64,000 nucleotides of DNA from DASSKA01 sp963839365 (GTDB lineage Bacteria > Actinomycetota > Actinomycetes > Propionibacteriales > Nocardioidaceae). The stretch is taken from contig CAWIUT010000010.1 of the NCBI GenBank assembly GCA_963839365.1, positions 248,001-312,000 of the forward strand, written 5' to 3'. The position numbers were made by a program, and so were the translations under genes. Below are positions 9,470 through 18,452 of this stretch, in pieces. Each line of letters starts with the position of its first letter. Position 1 is the stretch's first letter. The notes under the pieces are model-generated. The model searched no databases. It was not told the DNA's origin and saw only the letters and a list, made by a program, of their open reading frames with translations.

Positions 9470-10222
9470 GTGAGCACGCGAGAAAAGGCGAGTCCCGAAC
9501 GGGGCGGGACTCTCGAGGTCGCGGTGGTGCATCCCCGCGACGTCGAGGGCGCCGACGCGGGTGGTGCGGACCGGCTGTTCCTGGCCGCCGACATCGAAGC
9601 AGGGGGCCGCTCCCCGGAGCCCTCCCTGGTCTCGGCGGTCTGCCGCGAGACCGAGGTCCCGGTCCGGGTCATGCTGCGGCTGTCGGACACTCTCAGCTCG
9701 ACCGGGGGCGAGCTGACCCGGCTGGTGGGGCTGGCCGAGGAGTACCTCGCCGTCGGCGCGGCAGGGGTGGCGTTCGGGTTCCTCGACGCCGACAACGAGA
9801 TCGACATCGAGGTATGCGGCTACCTCGCCGACGAGCTGGACGGCGTCCCCTGGACGTTCCACCAGGCGTTCGACGCGGCCCTCGACTCCGACCGGGCCTG
9901 GCGGCAGGTGGCCCGCCTGCCCGGGCTGGACGCGGTGCTCTCCGCCGGCTCGACGACCGGTACCGACACCGGGTACGAGGAGCTCACCGACCGCGCCATG
10001 GTGGATCCGACCGTGGCCCGGCTGCTGCTCGTCGGCGGCCAGGTGCCCGCGGAGCACGTTCCCTGGCTGGCGAGGGCCGGCGTCCGGCAGTTCCACGTCG
10101 GGGTCGGCGTACGCCCCGGTGGCTCCTGGGCCAAGGCGTACGTCGACGCCGGGCACGTGCGGGCCTGGCGGATGCTCATCGACGACGCCGTCGACCGCGC
10201 CCTGGGAAGGACCGTCGGATGA
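9470..10222 (+). CDS. cutC: CutC-family copper homeostasis protein
   Basis: About 250 residues forming the CutC TIM barrel: TLEVAVVHPRDVEGADAGGA near the start, then EAGGRSPEPSLVSAVCRE, VPVRVMLR, GAAGVAFGFLDADNEIDIE and WTFHQAFDAALD. These match the family strand by strand. CutC was named for copper tolerance, though its biochemical activity is still unclear. GTG 9470 is chosen; ATG 9461 in the same frame would overlap the divergent hypothetical gene's first codons. The stop overlaps the next ATG (ATGA, 10219-10222), so it is coupled to the DUF4031 ORF. Confidence 0.85.
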   Translation: MSTREKASPERGGTLEVAVVHPRDVEGADAGGADRLFLAADIEAGGRSPEPSLVSAVCRETEVPVRVMLRLSDTLSSTGGELTRLVGLAEEYLAVGAAGVAFGFLDADNEIDIEVCGYLADELDGVPWTFHQAFDAALDSDRAWRQVARLPGLDAVLSAGSTTGTDTGYEELTDRAMVDPTVARLLLVGGQVPAEHVPWLARAGVRQFHVGVGVRPGGSWAKAYVDAGHVRAWRMLIDDAVDRALGRTVG

Positions 10223-11415
10223 CCTTGTACATCGACCCGCCCACCACCTCGGGGCACGGGCGGTTGTGGTCGCACCTGGCCAGCGACGAGTCGTTCGAGG
10301 AGCTGCACCGGTTCGCCGCCTCGCTCGGCATCCCCGGCCGCGGATTCGACCACGACCACTACGACATCCCCGCCGAGCGCTACCAGGCCGTGGTCGACGC
10401 CGGCGCCGTGCCGATCGCCAGCCGCGAGCTGGTCGCCCGGTTGCACGCGGCCGGGCTCCGCCGTCGGAAGCGTCCCCGGCGACGCGGCCACGACAGACGC
10501 CGCACACTGGTGCGCCCGCACCGGCTGCACCAGGGGGACGCGGTGGTGGTGCTCGCGCCGGCCGGACCGGTTCCCGACGACCGGCTCGACGCCGGCCTGC
10601 AGGTCCTGGCCGGATGGGGCCTCCAGGTTCGGCTGGCCCCGAACACCCGCGGTCGGCACCCCGAGCTGGACTACCTGTCCTCCGACGACGCCGACCGGGC
10701 CAAGGACTTCACCGAGGCCTGGTGCGACCCCGAGGTGCAGGCGGTGTTCTGCGCCCGCGGCGGCTACGGCGTGCAGCGGATGGTCGACCTGCTCGACTGG
10801 GCGGCGATCGCCGCGGCCGGCCCGAAGGTGCTCGTCGGCTTCTCCGACATCACCGCGCTGCACCAGGCCTTCGCGGTGCGGATGGGGCTGTGCACCGTGC
10901 ACGGTCCGGTGGTCACCAGCCTGCCGCGCGACCCCGGCTCTGCGGAGCACCTGCGGACCCTGCTCTTCGAGCCCGAGCAGGTCCGCTCACTCACCCCGGT
11001 GCCTGCTGAGACCGTGGTGCCCGGGCTCGCGGAGGGACCGCTGGTCGGTGGCAACCTGGCGCTGCTGGCCGCCTCCGCCGGCACCCGCGACTGGCTTCCC
11101 GCCCGGGGTGCGATCGCGGTGCTCGAGGATGTCGGTGAGGAGGTCTACCGGCTGGACCGGATGCTGACCCAGCTGCTGCGCGCCGGCTGGTTCGAGGGCG
11201 TGCACGGCATCGTGCTCGGCAGCTTCACCGAGAGCGGACACCCCGACGACGTCGCGCGGCTGGCCCGGGACCGGCTCGCGCCGCTCGGGGTCCCGATGGT
11301 GCGCGAGGCGCCGGTCGGGCACGACCCGGTCAACACGGCGTTCCCGCTCGGTGGGACCGCTCGGCTGGACGCCGGCGCCGGCACGCTCACCCTGACCGCG
11401 ACACCCTTGCTGTAG
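10219..11415 (+). CDS. DUF4031 domain fused to LD-carboxypeptidase (S66)
   Basis: A single open frame of 398 codons joins two usually separate proteins. Residues 1-95 are DUF4031 (TLYIDPPTTSGHGRLWSHLA, FDHDHYDIPAERYQAVVDAG). After a basic RRRKRPRRRGHDRRR stretch comes a full S66 muramoyl LD-carboxypeptidase: VVVLAPAGPV, ARGGYGVQRMVD, nucleophile region GFSDITALHQAF, LEDVGEEVYRLDRM and GHDPVNTAFPLGG, matching the Ser-Glu-His triad of LdcA. GTG 10510 (VRPHRLHQGD) sits exactly where a stand-alone LdcA would begin, giving 301 residues. Either this is a true fusion or a lost stop between two coupled genes. LdcA enzymes trim tetrapeptides in peptidoglycan recycling. Confidence 0.85.
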   Translation: MTLYIDPPTTSGHGRLWSHLASDESFEELHRFAASLGIPGRGFDHDHYDIPAERYQAVVDAGAVPIASRELVARLHAAGLRRRKRPRRRGHDRRRTLVRPHRLHQGDAVVVLAPAGPVPDDRLDAGLQVLAGWGLQVRLAPNTRGRHPELDYLSSDDADRAKDFTEAWCDPEVQAVFCARGGYGVQRMVDLLDWAAIAAAGPKVLVGFSDITALHQAFAVRMGLCTVHGPVVTSLPRDPGSAEHLRTLLFEPEQVRSLTPVPAETVVPGLAEGPLVGGNLALLAASAGTRDWLPARGAIAVLEDVGEEVYRLDRMLTQLLRAGWFEGVHGIVLGSFTESGHPDDVARLARDRLAPLGVPMVREAPVGHDPVNTAFPLGGTARLDAGAGTLTLTATPLL

Positions 11416-11428
11416 CCCCGCCGAAGCC

Positions 11429-12055
11429 TCAGGGCTCCAGCTCCTCGAGCTCGCGGCGGACGTTCGCGCGCGCCGGCTGCTCCCAGTGCGCCCGGGCGTG
11501 CGCGGTGTGGAACAGCCACGGCTTGGCCAGCAGGTCGCGCAGCACGGCGGCCCGCCCGTGCCGGAAGTCGGCTTCGGGAACCGCGGCGTGCTCCCGGCGC
11601 ACCCCTGAGACGTACTCCCGGTAGCGGGTCGGCGGCGCGGCCAGGATGGCCAGGTCGGCGTCGCAGAGCAGCTGACCCGCGCTGTCGTCGTCGGCCGGCC
11701 GGTGCCGCGCCGTGGTGAGCACCAGACGGGCCACCTCGTCGACCAGGGCGGGAGCCAGACCGGCTGCCGTCAGCTCGTCCCGTGCCAGGTCGGCCGAGCG
11801 CTGCTCGTCGTCGCCGCCCCCTTCGTACACCGCGTCGTGGAACCAGGCCGCCAGCAGCACGGCATCGAGGTCCGGCCCGGCCCCGGCTCCGGCCGCCCGC
11901 AGCTCGAGCACCCGGTCCAGCACCTCCGTCAGGTGGCGGACGTCGTGGTAGCCGCGGGCGGGCGCCGCGTAGGCCTCCAGCAGCCGGTCCCGCATCGCTG
12001 CGTGCTCGGCCAGCGGCCAGTGCCCACGCGGATCGGGCGTCGGGGCGGTGCTCAT
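11429..12055 (-). CDS. HD-superfamily metal-dependent phosphohydrolase
   Basis: A 208-residue protein of the predicted HD phosphohydrolase group found in actinobacteria. The metal site is seen as YHDVRHLTEVL (about residues 41-51), AAWFHDAVYE (HD motif, about residues 70-79), LTTARHRP and LCDADLAILA. The order H, HD, H, D fits a metal-binding HD domain. The substrate is unknown. It lies tail to tail with the LD-carboxypeptidase and head to tail with the sugar porter upstream on the same strand, separated by 21 nt, so co-transcription with that gene is possible. Confidence 0.88.
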   Translation of the reverse strand: MSTAPTPDPRGHWPLAEHAAMRDRLLEAYAAPARGYHDVRHLTEVLDRVLELRAAGAGAGPDLDAVLLAAWFHDAVYEGGGDDEQRSADLARDELTAAGLAPALVDEVARLVLTTARHRPADDDSAGQLLCDADLAILAAPPTRYREYVSGVRREHAAVPEADFRHGRAAVLRDLLAKPWLFHTAHARAHWEQPARANVRRELEELEP

Positions 12056-12076
12056 GCACCTGAGTCTGTCAGCAGG

Positions 12077-13489
12077 TCAGCCCTCGACCACCTCGGCCAG
12101 CTCCTCACCACCGACCTCGCGCTCGATCTCCTCCAGGGACCGGTGCTTGGTCTCGGGCACCTTGAACCAGAAGAACGCGATCGCCGCGATGCCCAGCACA
12201 CCGTAGATCCAGAACGTCGGTCCCTTGCCGATCGCCTCGGTCTCCTGCAGGAAGAAGTAGGAGACGATGAAGTTGGCGCCCCAGTTGCAGATCGTGGCCA
12301 GCGACATCGCCTGGCTGCGGAACTGGAGGGGGTAGATCTCGGAGATCATCAGCCAGAACACCGGGCCCAGCCCGATCGCGAACCCGATGATGAACAGCAT
12401 CAGGCAGGCCAGCCCCATCCAGGACGCGCCGTGGCTGAGCGACGGGAAGTAGAAGTAGCAGCCGAGTGCGAACAGGGCCACGGTCAGCAGCGCGGTGCCG
12501 GTGAGCAGCAGGGTCCGGCGGCCCACCCAGTCCATCAGCAGCATGGCGATGATGGTGGTGACGAAGTTGGTGATTCCGACGAACACCGCCAGGCCGACCG
12601 CACCGTTGGTGGACGCGCCGGTGTACTTCAGGATCGTGGTGGCGAAGTAGATCACGGTGTTCACCCCGACGAACTGCTGGAACACCGCGAGCCCGATCCC
12701 GACCAGCATCAGCGGCCGGACCCGGGGGCCGAACAGCTCACGGATCTGCCAGCCGCGCTCCTTCTCGCTCACGTCCTTGATGTCGTCGAGCTCACCGTCG
12801 ATGTCGTGGTCGTCGGAGCGGGTCCGTTCGAGCACCTTGCGGGCCTCGTCCACCCGGCCCTGCTTGACCAGCCACCTCGGGCTGTGGGGCACGAAGATCA
12901 TGCTGACGGCCAGGGCGGCGCCGGGAACCACGGCCAGCCCGAGCATCCAGCGCCAGTTGTCCATCATGCTGCTCAGCCCCCAGCCGGCGATGTAGGCCAG
13001 CAGGATGCCGAAGGTGACCATGATCTGGTTGAAGGTCACCGTGCCGCCGCGGATCCGCGGCGGGGTCTGCTCGGAGATGTACTCGGGCGAGACGAACGAC
13101 GCGGTGCCGACCGAGAGCCCCAGCACGAAGCGGGCGGCGATCAGCCAGGTCACGTCCTGGGCGAACGCAGCCGCGAGCGCCCCGATGACGTAGACGCAGC
13201 CGGAGACGAACTTGGTCCACTTCCGGCTGATCTTCTCCGACAGGTAGCCGGACAGGCCCGCGCCCACCATGGCGCCGATCAGGATCGCGGCGACGATCCA
13301 GGAGGAGGCGAACGTGCTGGGGTGGAACTGCTTCTGGATGTAGGGCAGCGCCTGTCCGATGATGCCGGTGTCGTAGCCGAACAGGAAGCCGCCGAGGGCC
13401 GCCAGCGCGGCGATCCCGCTGACGAAGCGGTTCCTCCCGGACGCGGCGAACCTGATGTAGCTGAGGCCTGATGCTGATGACTCGGGCAC
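12077..13489 (-). CDS. sugar porter family MFS transporter
   Basis: A 470-residue 12-helix permease of the sugar porter (MFS 2.A.1.1) family. Diagnostic motifs are GFLFGYDTGIIGQALPYI in helix 1, the loop motif SEKISRKWTK, VPHSPRWLVKQGR after helix 6, DWVGRRTLLLTGTAL, and PETKHRSLEEIE at the C-terminus. Homologues import xylose, arabinose, glucose or inositol by proton symport; the substrate cannot be told from sequence alone. The GTG start has a strong GGAGG upstream. The upstream region carries a palindrome that may bind a sugar-responsive repressor. Confidence 0.92.
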   Translation of the reverse strand: MPESSASGLSYIRFAASGRNRFVSGIAALAALGGFLFGYDTGIIGQALPYIQKQFHPSTFASSWIVAAILIGAMVGAGLSGYLSEKISRKWTKFVSGCVYVIGALAAAFAQDVTWLIAARFVLGLSVGTASFVSPEYISEQTPPRIRGGTVTFNQIMVTFGILLAYIAGWGLSSMMDNWRWMLGLAVVPGAALAVSMIFVPHSPRWLVKQGRVDEARKVLERTRSDDHDIDGELDDIKDVSEKERGWQIRELFGPRVRPLMLVGIGLAVFQQFVGVNTVIYFATTILKYTGASTNGAVGLAVFVGITNFVTTIIAMLLMDWVGRRTLLLTGTALLTVALFALGCYFYFPSLSHGASWMGLACLMLFIIGFAIGLGPVFWLMISEIYPLQFRSQAMSLATICNWGANFIVSYFFLQETEAIGKGPTFWIYGVLGIAAIAFFWFKVPETKHRSLEEIEREVGGEELAEVVEG

Positions 13490-13523
13490 GACTCACCTCC
13501 ATGCGACGGTGTTAGGTGCCGTT

Positions 13524-13535
13524 ACCCGATCGGGT
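13524..13535. promoter_or_regulatory. 12-bp palindrome upstream of sugar porter
   Basis: ACCCGATCGGGT is a perfect palindrome 35 nt before the sugar porter start, flanked more loosely by TGCC and GGCA. On the minus strand a TAACAC box (13509-13514) lies just downstream and could serve as the -10, which would put the palindrome in the -35/spacer region, a classic repressor site. No regulator gene is adjacent. Function is inferred. Confidence 0.4.
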
Positions 13536-13569
13536 CGGTTGGCATTCCCCACCGTGAGCCGGTGCACCC

Positions 13570-15726
13570 TCAGCCGGGAGCGCCGAGCTCCTCGGGCAGC
13601 GCCTCGCGGTGGAGCACGACGAGCGTGGTGACCGCCCGCGTCAGGCACACGTAGAGCCGGCGCAGCCCGGTGGTCCGGTCGGCCTCACCGGCCACGATCC
13701 CGGCCGGCTCGGCCAGCAGCACATGGTCGAACTCCAGCCCCTTGGCGAGCGAGGCGGGCACCACGTCGAGCCGCGCCTCGAACTCGTTGACCGCCTCGTC
13801 GGCCGGCTCCTCGCCGAGCACCGCGTGGCCGATCCCGGCGTCGCCCAGCGTCGCGACCGTCCCGGCGACCAGCGCGTCGGGCACGATCACGCCCACGGAC
13901 CCGACCCGGTCCACCGACCGCAGCGCGTCCGCGACGGCCGCGAGCACGTCGTCGGTGCGACGTACGGCCAGCTCTCCCGGGGTGCGCCGCACGGAGGTGG
14001 GCGGCTCCAGCCCGGGCGCGATCGCCGGCAGCAGCCGGGCCGCGTAGGCGATCACCTCACCGGGCACCCGGAACCCCTTGGTCAGCTCCTCCAGGTGCGC
14101 GTCCGGCTTCCCCAGATGGGTGAGCGCGTCGTCCCAGGACCGGCTCGCCCACGGGGTGGTGGCCTGGGCGAGGTCGCCGAGCACGGTCGTCGATCCGGTG
14201 CTGCACCGGCGGCCGACGGCACGCAGCATCATCGGCGACAGGTCCTGCGCCTCGTCCGCGACCACGTGCCCCATCGAGGAGGTGCGCGCCACCAGGTCGG
14301 CGGCCTCGTCGACGAGCACCGCGTCGGCCAGCGACCAGCGGACCGACCCCGGCCCCTTCGGCGGCTTGGGCCACAGCAGGGTGGCCTGCTCCTCGGGGGA
14401 GAGGACGACGTGGGCCGCCTGCGCCAGCAGCTCCGGGTCGCTGAGCAGCCGCAGCACCAGCCGTGCCGGGTCGACGGACGGCCACAGCCTCTCCGCGTAG
14501 GCCTTCACCGGTCGGCTGCGCGCCACCGCGTCCTGCACCCGGTCGTCCGGGGACTCGCCGGCGAGCTCCATCTTGACCAGCACGGCGTGCGCCAGTCGTT
14601 GGGGGAGCATCGCCCGCGCCGCGCCGTACCGGACCCCGCGCCCGCGCAGCGCCGCGACGATCTCCTCGGCCTCGTAGGTCGCGACCCGCCAGCGCCGGGC
14701 GCCGCGCGGCACCACGAGCCCCTCCGACGGCGGCTGCAGCTGCGACCACAGCGCCCGGCGCACCACCTCGGCCATCCGCGCGTCGCCCTTGAGCGTGGCC
14801 ACGGCCGCGGAGTCGCTGCCGCGAAGCGTGTACTTCGGGCTCAGCCGGGTCAGGGTCTGCTCGACCAGCTCCTCGATCGTGGTCTGCCGGGCGTCGATCT
14901 CGCCGAGGGCGGGCAGCACGTCGCCGATGTAGCGCAGGAACGACGCGTTCGGCCCGACCACGAGCACGCCCTGCCGGGACAGCTGGTCGCGGTGGGTGTA
15001 GAGCAGGTAGGCCGCCCGGTGCAGCCCGACCGCGGTCTTCCCGGTCCCCGGCGCGCCCTGCACGCACACCGACTGCTCGAGGCCGGCGCGCACGATGAGG
15101 TCCTGCTCGGGCTGGATGGTGGCCACGATGTCGCGCATCGGCCCCACGCGGGGGCGCTCGATCTCCGCCTCGAGGATCTCCGAGTACGGCGCGGTGCCCG
15201 CCGGTGCGTGTCCCAGCAGCCGCTCGTCCTCGAACGCGGTCAGCTCGCCGTGCTGGAAGCCGAACCGGCGGCGCAGCCGCACGCCCATCGGCTCGGTCCT
15301 GCTGGCGCGGTAGAACGGCCGGCTGATCCTGGCCCGCCAGTCCACCACCATCGGGTCGCCGGCCTCGTCGGTGACGTGGCGGCGACCGATGTAGAACCGC
15401 TCCCCGGCAGCCTCGGTCGCCTCGGCGGGCGAAGCCGGGCCTGCCTCCACGTCCGGTGCGCTGTCGGCGTAGTCGAGCCGGCCGAAGAACAGCGGCACGG
15501 TCGGGTCGTCCTCGAGCGCCTTCATGCGTCGGTAGATCACCGATGCGAGCACCTGCTCGCTCAGCCAGTCACCGGCGGCGGAGGTGCTCAACGACTCGGT
15601 GCGGCGGCGCATCCGGGCCAGCGCGGTCCGGGAGCGTCGCAGGTGCCCGCGCTCCTGCTCGAGATCGTGGTCCACGGGGACGGACGAGGGCGTGGACGCG
15701 GGCACGCGAGGACCTCCGACGGTCAC
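13570..15726 (-). CDS. HelD-like RNA polymerase-associated ATPase (UvrD/Rep-type)
   Basis: A 718-residue superfamily 1 ATPase of the HelD/HelR type. The N-terminus is a helical arm (HLRRSRTALARMRRRTESL), followed by FFGRLDYADSAP and YIGRRHVTDEAGDPMVVDWRA, which are typical of HelD. Walker A is CVQGAPGTGKTAVGLHRAAYL (about residues 218-238), then GVLVVGPNASFLRYIGDVLP, Walker B VVADEAQDLSPMM and motif VI RLYVCLTRAVTTLVVLHRE. HelD proteins bind RNA polymerase and recycle stalled complexes; the HelR branch protects against rifamycins. I see no rifamycin-associated element upstream. GTG 15726 is the longest start; a later one is possible. Confidence 0.9.
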   Translation of the reverse strand: MTVGGPRVPASTPSSVPVDHDLEQERGHLRRSRTALARMRRRTESLSTSAAGDWLSEQVLASVIYRRMKALEDDPTVPLFFGRLDYADSAPDVEAGPASPAEATEAAGERFYIGRRHVTDEAGDPMVVDWRARISRPFYRASRTEPMGVRLRRRFGFQHGELTAFEDERLLGHAPAGTAPYSEILEAEIERPRVGPMRDIVATIQPEQDLIVRAGLEQSVCVQGAPGTGKTAVGLHRAAYLLYTHRDQLSRQGVLVVGPNASFLRYIGDVLPALGEIDARQTTIEELVEQTLTRLSPKYTLRGSDSAAVATLKGDARMAEVVRRALWSQLQPPSEGLVVPRGARRWRVATYEAEEIVAALRGRGVRYGAARAMLPQRLAHAVLVKMELAGESPDDRVQDAVARSRPVKAYAERLWPSVDPARLVLRLLSDPELLAQAAHVVLSPEEQATLLWPKPPKGPGSVRWSLADAVLVDEAADLVARTSSMGHVVADEAQDLSPMMLRAVGRRCSTGSTTVLGDLAQATTPWASRSWDDALTHLGKPDAHLEELTKGFRVPGEVIAYAARLLPAIAPGLEPPTSVRRTPGELAVRRTDDVLAAVADALRSVDRVGSVGVIVPDALVAGTVATLGDAGIGHAVLGEEPADEAVNEFEARLDVVPASLAKGLEFDHVLLAEPAGIVAGEADRTTGLRRLYVCLTRAVTTLVVLHREALPEELGAPG

Positions 15727-15886
15727 GGGTGGGAGAGGGCCCAGAGACGCTACCAGCCCCGGGTCGGCCCGTCACCCGAGTTTTCGTTCTCCGCCAGCAG
15801 GACTACGCCCATCGCTCGTGGACAACCGCTGCGCGAGGGCACATGGTGGAGCGGCGCCGCTCGCGCAGAGGGGTGCCCGGCTGACC

Positions 15887-15895
15887 GGGGGGGGG
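15887..15895 (+). repeat. run of nine G in the RBS region of the a/b hydrolase gene
   Basis: Nine consecutive G residues lie 3 nt upstream of ATG 15899, exactly where the ribosome binding site should be. The run itself probably provides the GGGGG pairing to 16S rRNA. Homopolymers of this length are prone to slippage, so spacing between the site and the start could vary between cells or between sequence reads. Confidence 0.6.
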
Positions 15896-15898
15896 ACG

Positions 15899-17554
15899 AT
15901 GAACAGACTTGCAGCAGCGCTGGCCGGCAGCGGCCTGGTGATCACCTGCCTCACCGTCGGGACCACGGCGAACGGCGCCGTGACCCCGCGCAGCCAGAGC
16001 GCTCAGCCGGCCGGCCACGAGTACACGCCGCCGCCGATCAAGTGGGGCCGCTGCAAGACCGACTACCTGCGCAGCCACCACGCCAAGTGCGGCTTCCTGA
16101 CGGTGCCGCTGGACTACGCCGACCCGGACGGCTCGACGATCCAGCTGGCGGTCTCCCGGGTCGAGCACACGACCCGGCGGTACCAGGGCGTGATGCTGGT
16201 CAACCCCGGTGGCCCGGGTGGCAGCGGGCGGATCTACTCGACGCTCGGCCAGTTCGTTCCCGGGCGGTCCGCGAAGACCTACGACTGGATCGGCTTCGAC
16301 CCGCGGGGGGTGGGCGCGAGCCGCCCGTCGTTGAAGTGCATGCGCGGCTACTTCCACTTCGACCGCCCGCCGTACGTGCCCCGGCCCAGGACGCTGATGG
16401 ATGTCTGGCTGCGGCGGTCGCAGGCGTACGCGGACTCCTGCGCGGCCGACCCGGCGAGCCGGTTGCTCGCCCACGTGAAGACCGTCGACACGGTGATGGA
16501 CATGGAGAGCCTGCGCAAGGCGCTCGGGGTGGACCAGATCAACTACTACGGGTTCTCCTACGGCACCTACCTCGGCCAGGTCTACGCCACCAGGTACCCG
16601 GACCGGGTGCGCCGGTTCGTGCTCGACAGCAACGTCGACCCGCGCACCGTGTGGTACGGCGCGAACCTGCAGCAGGACGTCGCGTTCGACAAGAACATCA
16701 GGGTGTACTTCCGCTGGCTGGCCCGCCACAACCGGGCCTACCACCTCGGCACCCGGGCCGCCGCGATCCAGCGGCGCTACTTCCGCGAGCTGCACGTCCT
16801 GACCAAGCGGCCCGCGGGTGGCAAGGTCGGCCCCGCCGAGCTGACCGACATCTTCACCGACGCGGCCTACTACGTCTACGACTGGGACACCATCGCCAAG
16901 ATCTACGCCGCGTGGATGCATCACGGTCAGGCGCGCGGGCTGATCCGGTTCGCCCGCGCGGTGGGCGTCGGGCCGGGTTACGACAACGGGTACGCGATGT
17001 ACCTGGCGACCGAGTGCACCGACGCGTCGTGGCCGGGCTGGGGCCAGCAGGTGGCCGATACTCAGCGGATCTACCGGCAGCACCCGTTCCTGGCCTGGGG
17101 AAACACCTGGTACAACGCGCCGTGCAGCTTCTGGCACGCCGCGCCCGGGGAGCCGGTGCGGGTGACCGGTGCGGACGTGCACGTGCCGGTGCTGCTCATC
17201 GACGAGACCAGGGACGCGGCCACGCCGTACGAGGGCAGCCTCTACGTGCGCAGCATCTTCCCGACCGCCAGCCTGATCGAGGGTGTCGGCGGTACGACGC
17301 ACGCCGGGTCGTTGTCGGGAGTCGCCTGCGTCGACGACGCGGTAGCGCGTTACCTGGCCGACGGCACCGTGCCGGCGCGCCAACCGGGCAACGGCTCGGA
17401 CAAGAAGTGCCCGCCCGTCCCGCCGCCGTCGCCGACCAAGCAGAAGAGTGGCGCGAGGACCACCCAGCCGACCGCACCGCTGCCGGCGGCCCTGGCTCGT
17501 CTCGGCGGCTACAGCCAGAGGCCCGCCGGTGCGGGCGGGCCGACGGCGCGGTGA
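15899..17554 (+). CDS. secreted a/b hydrolase, tripeptidyl aminopeptidase-like
   Basis: A 551-residue exported hydrolase. It has an N-terminal signal peptide (MNRLAAALAGSGLVITCLTV, then TANGA), a conserved cysteine-bearing entry segment (WGRCKTDYLRSHHAKCGFLTV), oxyanion motif NPGGPGGSG, nucleophile elbow YGFSYGTYLG with Ser220, an Asp in DETRDAATP and His in GGTTHAG. This is the layout of Streptomyces SlpD/E and Tap tripeptidyl aminopeptidases (S33), with the C-terminal TAP-like domain. A Pro/Thr-rich tail of about 60 residues follows. ATG 15899 is chosen because the signal peptide starts there; the frame is open upstream but has no such feature. Confidence 0.9.
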   Translation: MNRLAAALAGSGLVITCLTVGTTANGAVTPRSQSAQPAGHEYTPPPIKWGRCKTDYLRSHHAKCGFLTVPLDYADPDGSTIQLAVSRVEHTTRRYQGVMLVNPGGPGGSGRIYSTLGQFVPGRSAKTYDWIGFDPRGVGASRPSLKCMRGYFHFDRPPYVPRPRTLMDVWLRRSQAYADSCAADPASRLLAHVKTVDTVMDMESLRKALGVDQINYYGFSYGTYLGQVYATRYPDRVRRFVLDSNVDPRTVWYGANLQQDVAFDKNIRVYFRWLARHNRAYHLGTRAAAIQRRYFRELHVLTKRPAGGKVGPAELTDIFTDAAYYVYDWDTIAKIYAAWMHHGQARGLIRFARAVGVGPGYDNGYAMYLATECTDASWPGWGQQVADTQRIYRQHPFLAWGNTWYNAPCSFWHAAPGEPVRVTGADVHVPVLLIDETRDAATPYEGSLYVRSIFPTASLIEGVGGTTHAGSLSGVACVDDAVARYLADGTVPARQPGNGSDKKCPPVPPPSPTKQKSGARTTQPTAPLPAALARLGGYSQRPAGAGGPTAR

Positions 17555-17563
17555 CGCTGCGGA

Positions 17564-18379
17564 TCAGATCCGGAAGAACAGGTTGAGGTAGCGTTCCGCC
17601 AGCTCCATGTCGCCGCGCACCGTCCCCGCGTCGACCCGGCCGAACGCGGTGAGCACCAGGCTGCCCGCATCGAAGTCGAGCACCGTCGGCAGGCCGTCGA
17701 GGTCCCCGGGCTCGTAGCTGAGCCCGTCCTCGCCGACGGTGACCCGGAAGTCGCCTGCGTTGCGCCCCGTGACCCGGATGCCGAGCGTGAACGGCTCGGT
17801 GACCAGGTTGGTGCGCACCGTGCCCTGCCAGATCCCGAACATGTAGGGCACCAGCAGGTCCGCGACGTCGCCGGAGAGCGCGTGGGCCCGGCCGCTCGTC
17901 TCCCGGATGTCCCAGGAGTGCACCCCGTAGTCCATCAGCTGGAAGGCGGCGTAGAACGAGGCCGGCAGCGGACCCATGTACGCATGGGTCACCATCAGCC
18001 CGGTCCACTCGTCCGGGCCGAGCGCGGCGAGGATCTCCTGCATCTTCTGGAAGTCGGCCTTCAGCCGGCCCACCAGCTCACGCTGGGGCACGCCGCGGAA
18101 CGCGGTGGCGCCCTCGTCGGCCAGGCGGCTCATCGCCGGGAGGCCGTGAGGTTCCGCGACCTCCCCGCCGCTGCGCGCGGCGTCGAAGGCACGGAAGTAG
18201 CTCTCCGTCGTGTCGACGAGGTGACCAACGATGTCGCGGGTCGACCAGCGTGCGCAGGCCGTCGCCGACTCCCAGGTCTCGGGGTCTTCGACCAGCGCGA
18301 AGAACCTCTTGGCCTCGTGCCGGACCGTGCGCAGGACGGCGTCCTTGCCGTCGTAGGTCACGGCGTTCCACTCACTCAT
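17564..18379 (-). CDS. maleylpyruvate isomerase N-terminal (MDMPI/DinB-like) protein
   Basis: A 271-residue protein. Residues 1-170 form a DinB-like four-helix bundle with the MDMPI signature (CARWSTRDIVGHLVDTTESYFRAF, and later YGVHSWDIRE), giving the likely His triad for a divalent metal. Residues 180-270 look like an SCP2-type lipid or thiol-binding domain (VTGRNAGDFRVTVGEDG). The founding enzyme is mycothiol-dependent maleylpyruvate isomerase; most homologues are unassigned mycothiol-linked enzymes. It lies 10 bp tail to tail from the secreted hydrolase. Confidence 0.85.
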   Translation of the reverse strand: MSEWNAVTYDGKDAVLRTVRHEAKRFFALVEDPETWESATACARWSTRDIVGHLVDTTESYFRAFDAARSGGEVAEPHGLPAMSRLADEGATAFRGVPQRELVGRLKADFQKMQEILAALGPDEWTGLMVTHAYMGPLPASFYAAFQLMDYGVHSWDIRETSGRAHALSGDVADLLVPYMFGIWQGTVRTNLVTEPFTLGIRVTGRNAGDFRVTVGEDGLSYEPGDLDGLPTVLDFDAGSLVLTAFGRVDAGTVRGDMELAERYLNLFFRI

Positions 18380-18452
18380 GCGTCGCCTCCCTTGTGCAGC
18401 CCCCGTGGATGTCTTCCGGAGGCGGGCCCGCGGGGTGCGCGCGAGTACGCCG

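Noticed and set aside
15726..15900. Rifamycin-associated element upstream of the HelD-like gene
   Set aside because: I do not see the expected inverted repeat in the promoter region, so resistance-type HelR regulation is not supported.
13609..17586. 1325-codon plus-strand frame opposite the HelD gene and through the peptidase gene
   Set aside because: The peptide is Arg/Gly/Pro-rich and featureless. It spans two well-supported genes in other frames.
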